Made by a program: the position numbers and the translations under genes
Part shown: one piece after another, positions 14,697 to 21,336 of the stretch
How the letters are laid out: each line of letters opens with the position of its first letter
Position numbering within the stretch: the first letter of the stretch is position 1
Assembly (NCBI GenBank): GCA_947452525.1
Contig: CANGCW010000005.1
Location: forward strand, 1-21,336
Length of the DNA: 21,336 nt
Origin: Actinomycetota bacterium
Lineage (GTDB): Bacteria > Actinomycetota > Actinomycetes > Nanopelagicales > Nanopelagicaceae
Direction: 5' to 3'
Notes under the pieces: generated by a model
The model's database searches: none
Told to the model about the DNA's origin: nothing
Seen by the model: only the letters and a program-made list of their open reading frames with translations

Positions 14697-15635
14697 ATGG
14701 CAATCACACTCATCGTGGGCGGGGAGGCGGTCCTAGCCGACCGTGCAATCTCGCATGCGATTGAACGTGCACCAGGAGCATCTGTTACAACGCTAGATTG
14801 CTCCTCGATAGATTCTGGTGAGATTACTGAGGCTCTATCTCCATCACTCTTCGGCGATGAGCGAGTTGTTGTTCTCCGCGAGATGCAGGACCTCACCGTC
14901 GAACTGCAGAGCGAGCTCACAACATTTCTTGAGAGCCCCGATGAGACAACCCATCTTGTCTTCTGGCATAAGGGCGGAGTAAAGGGCAAAGCTCTCCTTG
15001 ATCGCGTAAAGAAGCTGAAGGCAACAATCATCAATGTTGAGACGATCAAAAAGGATGGCGAGAAACTCGAATTCGTCCATCAAGAGTTTCTACGCCTGGG
15101 TCGTAAAGTAACTCCCGATGCGATTCAAGCGCTAGTCGATGCGCTCGGGAGCGACATGCGCGAATTGAGTAGCGCCTGTTCGCAACTTGCATCTGATGTC
15201 GTAGTTGGAAAGACCATTGATGCGGAGGTCATCGCCTCCTTCCATCAGGGAAGAGTTGAGACAACTGGTTTCGATGTCGCAGATGCGACTCTGGATGGGC
15301 AGACCGATAAGGCCCTCATCACGCTTCGACAGGCGCTCGCCTCGGGTACAGACCCGGTTCTCATCACAAGTGCTCTCGCGAGCTCGATCCGCACCCTCGC
15401 AAAGGTCTCAGGGCTTGCTCGTGGGGCGAAATCCTTCGAGGTCGCGGGCTCCATCGGCGTCGCCCCGTGGCAGATAGATAAGGCGCGCCGCCAACTCAAT
15501 GGCTGGACCCCAGCGACCCTCTCGGCGGCGGTCATCACCCTCGCCGAGGCAGATGCGGCCATCAAGGGAGCAGAGGCCGACCCCGTCTTCGCCCTCGAGC
15601 GAGCCGTTCTCCGGATCGCCCGCTCTAGGCGGTAA
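14697..15635 (+). CDS. holA: DNA polymerase III subunit delta
   Basis: Delta subunit of the clamp loader, which opens the beta sliding clamp and helps load it on primed DNA. 312 residues, normal for actinobacteria. The N-terminal AAA+-like domain shows LIVGGEAVLADRAI, SPSLFGDERVVVLREMQDL (a hallmark near residues 49-67) and the HLVFWHKGG strand. The middle domain has LVDALGSDMRELSSACSQLA, and the C-terminal collar domain ends DPVFALERAVLRIARSRR. As in the family, there is no Walker A ATP-binding motif. The comEC-holA-rpsT order is widely conserved in actinobacteria and supports the call. Confidence 0.93.
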   Translation: MAITLIVGGEAVLADRAISHAIERAPGASVTTLDCSSIDSGEITEALSPSLFGDERVVVLREMQDLTVELQSELTTFLESPDETTHLVFWHKGGVKGKALLDRVKKLKATIINVETIKKDGEKLEFVHQEFLRLGRKVTPDAIQALVDALGSDMRELSSACSQLASDVVVGKTIDAEVIASFHQGRVETTGFDVADATLDGQTDKALITLRQALASGTDPVLITSALASSIRTLAKVSGLARGAKSFEVAGSIGVAPWQIDKARRQLNGWTPATLSAAVITLAEADAAIKGAEADPVFALERAVLRIARSRR

Positions 15636-15719
15636 ACCTCAGTTTGGGCAGCGGGGTGAGGTGCTGGTAGCCTTTGCCCTCGTTCGCAGTTGAAACAGAA
15701 TAGAAACAGGTATTCCGAA

Positions 15720-15989
15720 GTGGCAAATATCAAGTCGCAGATCAAGCGTATTAAGACCAATGAGAAGGCTCAGGCACGTAACAAGTCTGTTCGCTCATCG
15801 ATCAAGACCGCTGTTCGCCGCTTCAAGGACGCTGTTGCATCTGGCGACACCAAGGCAATCCAGGCTGAACTCGTATCTGCATCAAAGTCACTTGACGTTG
15901 CAGTAAGCAAGGGCGTTATTCACTCAAACGCTGCTGCTAACAAGAAGTCATCCATGGCAAAGGCTGCCAACAAAGCCGCTGCTAAATAA
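15720..15989 (+). CDS. rpsT: 30S ribosomal protein S20
   Basis: Small primary-binding protein of the 30S subunit that contacts 16S rRNA helices 9 and 44. 89 residues with the GTG start, which reads MANIKSQIKRIKTNEKAQAR, the canonical S20 beginning; the TTG 30 bases upstream would add a non-conserved extension. It is rich in Lys, Arg and Ala and ends AAANKAAAK, as expected. The 84-base gap after holA is one of the longest spacers here; it contains TTGCCC and CAGAAT 16 bases apart, a tentative promoter giving a short leader with CAGG nine bases before the GTG. Codon choice favours frequent codons, as in highly expressed genes. Confidence 0.96.
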   Translation: MANIKSQIKRIKTNEKAQARNKSVRSSIKTAVRRFKDAVASGDTKAIQAELVSASKSLDVAVSKGVIHSNAAANKKSSMAKAANKAAAK

Positions 15990-16035
15990 TTTCACTCTCC
16001 TCACGGAGCGTTTACCAGCAAGGTTGATATAAGAG

Positions 16036-17904
16036 ATGCCTGCAATTCCAATTTCCAAGGCTCCACAACCTGCAAGCACCAACCCCGCGCAGATTCGTAA
16101 CTTCTGCATCATTGCGCATATCGATCACGGCAAATCAACACTGGCTGATCGCATGCTCGGAATCACTGAAGTCGTAGACCAGCGCAATATGCGTGCACAG
16201 TATCTCGACCGCATGGATATCGAACGCGAGCGCGGCATCACCATTAAATCTCAGGCCGTTCGCCTCCCTTGGCAATCAAGTATCGATGGCCAGGATTACA
16301 TCCTCAACATGATTGATACACCAGGCCACGTCGATTTCACATACGAAGTTTCACGCTCTCTCGCAGCATGCGAAGGTGCAATCCTCTTGGTGGATTGCGC
16401 ACAAGGTATTGAGGCCCAGACACTTGCAAACCTCTATCTCGCGATGGAGAACAACCTCACCATCATTCCTGTTCTAAACAAGATTGATCTACCTAACGCA
16501 CAGCCAGAGAAGTTTGCAGCAGAGCTTGCAAAGTTAATCGGCTGTCAGCCTGAGGATTGTTTCCGTGTCTCAGGCAAGACAGGTGAAGGCGTGAAAGAGC
16601 TTCTCGATGAGATTGTGAAGCAGATTCCTGCACCGGTTGGAGATCCAAACGCTCCTGCGCGCGCACTTATCTTTGACTCTGTCTACGACTCGTACCGCGG
16701 CGTCGTTACATACGTTCGCGTCGTTGATGGACACCTCAGCACACGCGATCAAATTCAGATGATCTCAACGGGCGTTCGCCACGAGATGCTCGAGGTCGGC
16801 GTAATCTCACCAGAGCCACTTCCAAGTAAGGGCCTCGGAGTGGGAGAGGTGGGTTACCTCATCACCGGCGTGAAGGATGTTCGCCAATCTCGCGTAGGTG
16901 ACACGATTACCAATTACCAGAAGCCTGCGACAACACCACTTGCTGGATATAAAGATCCTAAGCCAATGGTCTTCTCGGGACTCTTCCCACTTGATGGTGC
17001 GGAATATCCAATGCTCCGTGAAGCCCTTGATAAGTTGCAATTGAACGATGCCGCTCTCGTCTTCGAGCCAGAGAGCTCAGCAGCACTTGGCTTCGGTTTC
17101 CGTTGTGGCTTCCTTGGTCTTCTGCATATGGAGATTGTCCGCGAGCGCCTCGAGCGTGAAGCAGGATTAACTCTCATCTCAACAGCGCCAAACGTGGTCT
17201 ATCAGGTCACAACTGATGATGGTAAAGAGCTCACTGTTACAAATCCGAGCGAATACCCAGATGGCAAGATTGGCGCCGTACGCGAGCCAATCGTTCGCGC
17301 AACAGTCTTGGCTCCTTCAGAGTTCATCGGAACAATCATGGAACTCTGTCAGCAGCGTCGCGGCGTTCTGCTTGGCATGGATTACCTCTCTGAGGATCGG
17401 GTAGAGATTCGCTATCACGTGCCACTTGCTGAAATTGTCTTCGACTTCTTTGATCAATTGAAGTCTCGCACCCGTGGCTATGCATCCCTTGATTACGAGC
17501 CAGTGGGCGAAGAAGAAGGAGACCTCGTAAAGGTAGATATTCTTTTGCAGAGTGAGAAGGTGGATGCATTTAGCGCCATCGTTCACCGCGAGAAGGCATA
17601 TGCCTACGGATTGATGATGACCTCCAAGCTTCGCGAGTTGATCCCGCGTCAGCAATTTGAGATTCCTATTCAGGCAGCGATTGGCGGCAAAATCATCGCT
17701 CGTGAGAATATCCGCGCTATCCGCAAAGATGTTCTTGCAAAGTGTTACGGCGGAGATATCTCCCGTAAGCGCAAACTCCTCGAGAAGCAGAAAGAGGGTA
17801 AGAAGCGCATGAAGATGGTTGGCCGCGTTGAAGTTCCTCAAGAGGCATTCATTGCTGCGCTGACAACGGATGCTGACCCAGAGAAAGCTAAAGCAAAGAA
17901 GTAA
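16036..17904 (+). CDS. lepA: Elongation factor 4 (LepA)
   Basis: Ribosome-associated translational GTPase, implicated in 30S biogenesis and in back-translocation of stalled ribosomes. 622 residues, near the usual 600 with a short N-terminal extension. GTPase motifs: P-loop AHIDHGKS (27-34), DIERERGITI switch region, DTPGH (94-98) and NKID (148-151). The LepA-specific C-terminal domain is complete, with KCYGGDISRKRKLLEKQKEGKKRMK. The gap after rpsT is 46 bases and holds only a four-base stem (CTCC/GGAG), no clear terminator; AAGG lies 12 bases before the ATG, so the ribosome site is weak. hemW follows immediately. Confidence 0.97.
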   Translation: MPAIPISKAPQPASTNPAQIRNFCIIAHIDHGKSTLADRMLGITEVVDQRNMRAQYLDRMDIERERGITIKSQAVRLPWQSSIDGQDYILNMIDTPGHVDFTYEVSRSLAACEGAILLVDCAQGIEAQTLANLYLAMENNLTIIPVLNKIDLPNAQPEKFAAELAKLIGCQPEDCFRVSGKTGEGVKELLDEIVKQIPAPVGDPNAPARALIFDSVYDSYRGVVTYVRVVDGHLSTRDQIQMISTGVRHEMLEVGVISPEPLPSKGLGVGEVGYLITGVKDVRQSRVGDTITNYQKPATTPLAGYKDPKPMVFSGLFPLDGAEYPMLREALDKLQLNDAALVFEPESSAALGFGFRCGFLGLLHMEIVRERLEREAGLTLISTAPNVVYQVTTDDGKELTVTNPSEYPDGKIGAVREPIVRATVLAPSEFIGTIMELCQQRRGVLLGMDYLSEDRVEIRYHVPLAEIVFDFFDQLKSRTRGYASLDYEPVGEEEGDLVKVDILLQSEKVDAFSAIVHREKAYAYGLMMTSKLRELIPRQQFEIPIQAAIGGKIIARENIRAIRKDVLAKCYGGDISRKRKLLEKQKEGKKRMKMVGRVEVPQEAFIAALTTDADPEKAKAKK

Positions 17905-17907
17905 GTG

Positions 17908-19086
17908 ATGGCGACGAACGAACTCTCGTTCTACATCCATATTCCGTACTGCGTAAAACGTTGCGGATACTGCGACTTCAATACTTATACGCCTGCCGAA
18001 CTCAAGATCGAAAGTTCACTTCAAGAAGTCTCAACTTCCTATATCGATCTGCTCCTACAGGAGCTGAAGATGGCACGAGCAACTGCTGGTGCCGCAACGA
18101 TTCCAACCATCTTCTTTGGTGGGGGCACCCCAAGCCTTATGAGTCCATCGGATCTTGGACGCGTCATTACCTTTCTCCGTGAGAACTTTGGTTTAAATCT
18201 CGATTGCGAGATAACTCTCGAGGCTAATCCGGATTCCATATCCCGCGAGAAGCTAGAAGGTTTTCTCGCCGCAGGGATCAATCGACTCTCCTTCGGAATG
18301 CAATCAGCGGTACCTCATGTATTGGCAACACTGGATAGAACGCATAATCCGGAGAATGTTGCAAAGAGCGTAGAACTTGCGCGTGAAGTTGGCTTCAAAG
18401 AAATCAGTGTTGATCTGATTTATGGCACGCCAGGGGAGTCAATCGAAGATTGGCAGGCCAGCATTAGTGCCGCACTCGCAATGCCAATCACTCATATCTC
18501 AGCTTACGCATTGATTGTTGAAACCGGCACAAAATTGGCGGCAGCGATAAAGCGTGGAGAGATCAACTCTCCTGATGATGATTTGATGGCGGAGAAATAC
18601 TTAATGGCTGATACCGCTTTTAGCGCGGCTGGGCTTACATGGTATGAGTTGAGCAACTGGTCTAAGCCAGGCTCGGCAGCTCGACACAACATTGCTTATT
18701 GGGAAGGTGCGAATTGGTGGGGCGCTGGCCCTGGTGCGCACTCACATATCAATGGTCGCCGCTGGTGGAATGTGAAACACCCCAACGCCTACCGCGAACG
18801 GATGGAAGCCGGAACCAGTCCAGAGATGGGCTTTGAAATTCTCACTGATGTCGAGAAAGATCTGGAGAAGATTCTTCTTCAGATTCGCATTCCAGGTGGG
18901 CTTAAAATCGAAGATTTCACTGGACGCCAGATTGCAGTACTCAATGGGTATCGCGAACGTGGTTGTATCGATGGATCAGCATGGGATTCAGGCCTTCTCA
19001 CCTTGACCCGTGAAGGACGCTTGATTGCCGATGCCATTGTTCGAGACCTCACCATAAACCTAGATGAGCCCGATAACGGCCTGTAG
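17908..19086 (+). CDS. hemW: Radical SAM heme chaperone HemW
   Basis: Radical SAM protein of the HemN-like family, now thought to deliver heme to respiratory enzymes rather than act as a coproporphyrinogen oxidase. 392 residues. The 4Fe-4S motif is CVKRCGYC (Cys15, Cys19, Cys22) in YIHIPYCVKRCGYCDFN, followed by DFN rather than the extra cysteine of true HemN, which supports HemW. The SAM-binding FFGGGTPSLM, RLSFGMQS and the C-terminal HemN domain with PGAHSHINGRRWWN are present. The ATG is preferred over the GTG directly before it because of GAAG six bases upstream; the difference is one residue. It starts three bases after lepA and hrcA begins 15 bases after it. Confidence 0.92.
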   Translation: MATNELSFYIHIPYCVKRCGYCDFNTYTPAELKIESSLQEVSTSYIDLLLQELKMARATAGAATIPTIFFGGGTPSLMSPSDLGRVITFLRENFGLNLDCEITLEANPDSISREKLEGFLAAGINRLSFGMQSAVPHVLATLDRTHNPENVAKSVELAREVGFKEISVDLIYGTPGESIEDWQASISAALAMPITHISAYALIVETGTKLAAAIKRGEINSPDDDLMAEKYLMADTAFSAAGLTWYELSNWSKPGSAARHNIAYWEGANWWGAGPGAHSHINGRRWWNVKHPNAYRERMEAGTSPEMGFEILTDVEKDLEKILLQIRIPGGLKIEDFTGRQIAVLNGYRERGCIDGSAWDSGLLTLTREGRLIADAIVRDLTINLDEPDNGL

Positions 19087-19101
19087 TACCTTTATACGAC
19101 T

Positions 19102-20118
19102 ATGCAAGAACGCCAACTAGAGATTCTGCGCGCTATCGTCGAGGAGTACATCTCGACTGAGGAGCCGATCGGTTCAAAGGTGCTTGCCGCGCGTTCCAAT
19201 CTCGATGTCTCACCAGCCACTATTCGTAATGAGATGGCAGTCCTGGAAGAAGCGGGCTTCATTACTGCTCCACACACATCTGCCGGCCGCATTCCAACCG
19301 ATAAGGGTTACCGCCTCTTCGTTGATAAGTTGGCAAATGTTAAGCCGCTCTCCGCAGCAGAGCGACGAGCAATCGAAACTTTTCTTGATGGTGCCACATC
19401 CGTAGATGATGTCGTGACTCGTACGGTGCGACTCTTGGCGCAGGTCACGAAACAGGTAGCAGTCGTCCAGTACCCATCAATCTCGCGATCAAAAGTTCGC
19501 CATATCGAGTTGGTTAATATTCAGCCTTCTCGTCTAATGATGATTCTGATTACGGACACTGCACGAATTGAACAACGGTCCATCGAACTTCCTTTTGATG
19601 TCACCGAGGGATTTCTAGCCTCACTCCATCAGGCGCTCAATAACGCACTCCAAGGCGCTTCACTTGCAGCGGTCGCGGAGCGAATTGAGAACCTTTCACT
19701 CTCTTACTCAGGCAATGAGCGAGCAGCCATTCAGATCATCACGGCGATATTGGCAGAGATGGCTGTGGAACGGGCCGAGGAGAGAGTCGTCCTTGCTGGC
19801 ACTGCGAATCTAGCTCTTCATAGCCATGAGTTCTCATCGTCGATCCACCCCATTCTCGAGGCGTTGGAGGAGCAAGTTGTATTGCTCCGCCTTCTCAGCG
19901 ATGCCGAGGGAGATGTCACAGTCAAGATCGGTGAAGAGCAGAGCGAGAAGTCACTGAAGCAGACCTCGCTCGTCACAATGAAGTATGGGGTAGATGGTGA
20001 GGCCCCTACGGGAGCATTGGGTATCCTTGGCCCAAGGCGTATGGATTACGCATCATCGATGGGCGCAGTTAGCTCCGTCGCACGGTACATCGGACATTTT
20101 CTCTCGGAGGCAGAGTAG
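19102..20118 (+). CDS. hrcA: Heat-inducible transcription repressor HrcA
   Basis: Repressor of class I heat-shock genes that binds CIRCE operators (TTAGCACTC-N9-GAGTGCTAA) and is kept active by GroEL. 338 residues, normal. The N-terminal winged helix is typical: RQLEILRAIVEEYISTEEPI, the recognition helix in VSPATIRNEMAVLE, and HTSAGRIPTDKGYR. The C-terminal GAF-like domain ends LGILGPRRMDYASSM, a family hallmark. I see no CIRCE element in front of it, so it is probably not self-regulated through a full operator here; targets such as groEL lie elsewhere. TACCTT nine bases before the ATG, or TTTATA five bases before, may be a -10 box giving a very short or absent leader. dnaJ follows with a one-base overlap. 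Confidence 0.95.
   Translation: MQERQLEILRAIVEEYISTEEPIGSKVLAARSNLDVSPATIRNEMAVLEEAGFITAPHTSAGRIPTDKGYRLFVDKLANVKPLSAAERRAIETFLDGATSVDDVVTRTVRLLAQVTKQVAVVQYPSISRSKVRHIELVNIQPSRLMMILITDTARIEQRSIELPFDVTEGFLASLHQALNNALQGASLAAVAERIENLSLSYSGNERAAIQIITAILAEMAVERAEERVVLAGTANLALHSHEFSSSIHPILEALEEQVVLLRLLSDAEGDVTVKIGEEQSEKSLKQTSLVTMKYGVDGEAPTGALGILGPRRMDYASSMGAVSSVARYIGHFLSEAE
20106..20110 (+). promoter_or_regulatory. Strong Shine-Dalgarno for dnaJ inside hrcA
   Basis: GGAGG lies seven bases before the GTG of dnaJ and inside the last codons of hrcA. It is the strongest ribosome-binding site I see in the window and fixes the dnaJ start. Confidence 0.7.
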
Positions 20119-21239
20119 TGGCAGATCATTATGCGGCCCTTGGGGTTGATAGGGATGCATCATTTGATGACATTAAGAAGGCGTATCGCAAATTAGCGCG
20201 CACCCTTCATCCAGATGTAAACCCAGATCCCAAGGCGCAAGAAGAGTTTAAGAGCGTTACAACAGCCTATGAAGTGTTGAGCGATCCTCAGAAGCGTCAG
20301 ACCTATGACCTCGGTGGCGATCCGCTCTCGCAGGGTGGTGGCGCGCAGAACTTTGGTTTCGGTGACATCATGGATGCCTTCTTCGGTGGAGGCGGATCTC
20401 GCGGTCCACGTCCTCGTATGCGTCAGGGACAAGATGCCCTTATTGGAATTGAAGTCTCACTAGAAGAGGCATGCTTTGGAACAGAGCGCGACGTCACGGT
20501 TGAGACCGCAATCCTCTGCGGTCAGTGCACGGGATCTGGCTGTCGCGATGGCGTTCGTCCGACGACGTGCGACATTTGTAAGGGTCGCGGCGAGGTTCAA
20601 CATGTAACCCGCTCCTTCCTAGGTCAGATGATGACATCACGACCATGCGGCACCTGCAGTGGTTACGGAACAGTTATTAAAGATCCATGCCGCGAATGTT
20701 CCGGTGATGGACGCGTACGCGCTCGCAAGACAATCAACGTTAAGGTGCCGGCAGGCGTTGAGACAGGCAATCGCATTCAACTCAGTGGTCAGGGCGAAGT
20801 TGGTGCAGGTGGTGGACCAGCTGGAGATCTCTTCGTCGAGATCGTTGAGATTCCACACGACACCCTTCATCGCGAAGGAAACACCCTTCATCTCTTCATT
20901 GATATCCCAATGACTTCCGCTGCTCTCGGCGCCACTGTCGAAGTGCCAACCCTTGATGGCGTGAAGAGCGTTGAGATTAAAGCTGGCGTTAACTCTGGCG
21001 AGGTAGTGACCCTGAAGGATCTTGGGATGACACGCCTTCGTGGTGGGGGACGGGGCGATCTCCTGGTTCACATCAATATTGCAACACCTCACAAGCTCCG
21101 TAAAGAAGAGGAAGAGTTGCTTGCAAAGTTGGCAGAGATTCGCGGCGAAAGTGGTTCGACAGTGCGAGTTCACAGTCGGAGCGATAGAGATTCAGAACAT
21201 GGATTCTTCTCAAAGGTTCGCGGAGCGTTCCACCGTTAA
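20118..21239 (+). CDS. dnaJ: Molecular chaperone DnaJ (type I)
   Basis: Hsp40 co-chaperone that delivers unfolded proteins to DnaK and stimulates its ATPase. 373 residues. Order: J domain with HPD at 31-33, a Gly/Phe-rich linker (about 66-95), a zinc domain with four CxxCxGxG-type repeats (Cys134/137, 151/154, 177/180, 191/194), and C-terminal substrate-binding domains with VPAGVETGNRIQLSGQGEVG. The start is GTG, sharing one base with the hrcA stop (TAGTG). The hrcA-dnaJ-rsmE order corresponds to the actinobacterial dnaJ2 locus rather than the dnaK-grpE-dnaJ1 operon, so a second dnaJ may exist elsewhere. No dnaK or grpE is in the window. Confidence 0.96.
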   Translation: MADHYAALGVDRDASFDDIKKAYRKLARTLHPDVNPDPKAQEEFKSVTTAYEVLSDPQKRQTYDLGGDPLSQGGGAQNFGFGDIMDAFFGGGGSRGPRPRMRQGQDALIGIEVSLEEACFGTERDVTVETAILCGQCTGSGCRDGVRPTTCDICKGRGEVQHVTRSFLGQMMTSRPCGTCSGYGTVIKDPCRECSGDGRVRARKTINVKVPAGVETGNRIQLSGQGEVGAGGGPAGDLFVEIVEIPHDTLHREGNTLHLFIDIPMTSAALGATVEVPTLDGVKSVEIKAGVNSGEVVTLKDLGMTRLRGGGRGDLLVHINIATPHKLRKEEEELLAKLAEIRGESGSTVRVHSRSDRDSEHGFFSKVRGAFHR

Positions 21240-21336
21240 TGCTCTCCCTATTCTTCGTTCCTTCGCTGCCTGATGCTGGAACCTTTACGGTTGATGGCGA
21301 TGAAGCACACCATGCAATCAAAGTAATGCGCCTTTC
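21239..21336 (+). CDS. rsmE: 16S rRNA (uracil-1498-N3)-methyltransferase RsmE, 5' fragment cut by window
   Basis: The first 32 codons of a gene that runs off the right edge. RsmE methylates U1498 of 16S rRNA. The fragment reads LFFVPSLPDAGTFTVDG followed by DEAHHAIKVMRL, the characteristic N-terminal PUA-like domain signature (GDEAHHA..V.R). The ATG shares one base with the dnaJ stop (TAATG), so it is coupled. The dnaJ-rsmE order is typical of actinobacteria and of other Gram-positive bacteria. Confidence 0.88.
   Translation, partial: MLSLFFVPSLPDAGTFTVDGDEAHHAIKVMRL

Noticed and set aside
15690..15719. N-terminal extension of S20 from an upstream TTG
   Set aside because: The canonical S20 N-terminus (MANIKSQIKR) begins at the GTG at 15720; the extra residues match nothing typical.
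15990..16035. Possible terminator between rpsT and lepA (CTCC-TCAC-GGAG)
   Set aside because: Only four base pairs and no U-tract.
1..21336. Mobile elements, CRISPR arrays, prophage or defence islands
   Set aside because: No transposase, integrase, repeat array, attachment site or compositional break was seen; all long frames belong to conserved cellular genes.

Overview
This window reads as a chromosomal housekeeping region of an actinobacterium. The gene order is the main evidence. The right part (nadD, rsfS, GpgP-like phosphatase, leuS, comEA, comEC, holA, rpsT, lepA, hemW, hrcA, dnaJ, start of rsmE) follows an order known from Actinomycetota such as Mycobacterium. The left part (etfB, etfA, cysteine desulfurase, mnmA, ligA) resembles a second actinobacterial block. 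Base composition looks close to 50% GC by eye, low for the phylum. Spacers are very short and genes often overlap, which fits a compact planktonic lineage (for example Nanopelagicales-like), but that placement is inference.

Layout. Bases 1-1670 hold the end of etfB and all of etfA (electron transfer flavoprotein). Bases 1694-5973 hold a cysteine desulfurase, mnmA and ligA; the first two form a natural sulfur relay to tRNA. Bases 5970-6608 carry a cytoplasmic DsbA/FrnE-type oxidoreductase on the minus strand, convergent with ligA. A divergent start-to-start gap of 31 bases leads into a plus-strand unit: a 48-residue single-pass membrane protein, nadD, rsfS, a histidine phosphatase and tRNA-Ala(GGC). 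A short-chain dehydrogenase and leuS follow (8498-11836). DNA uptake genes comEA and comEC come next (11893-14677), then holA, rpsT, lepA, hemW, hrcA, dnaJ and the first 32 codons of rsmE, cut by the window edge.

I found no mobile element, CRISPR array, prophage or obvious foreign island, and no stretch over 300 bases without a gene. No complete undescribed system is evident. The unusual signals are in expression architecture. (1) Six genes have a TAnnnT box exactly six bases before the start codon, the signature of leaderless transcripts. (2) nadD has no ATG, GTG or TTG in frame before its catalytic motif, so it seems to start on a non-canonical codon just after a tiny membrane-protein gene. 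(3) A 14-bp inverted repeat covers the -10 box and start codon of comEA. (4) The phosphatase reading frame ends inside the tRNA-Ala gene.
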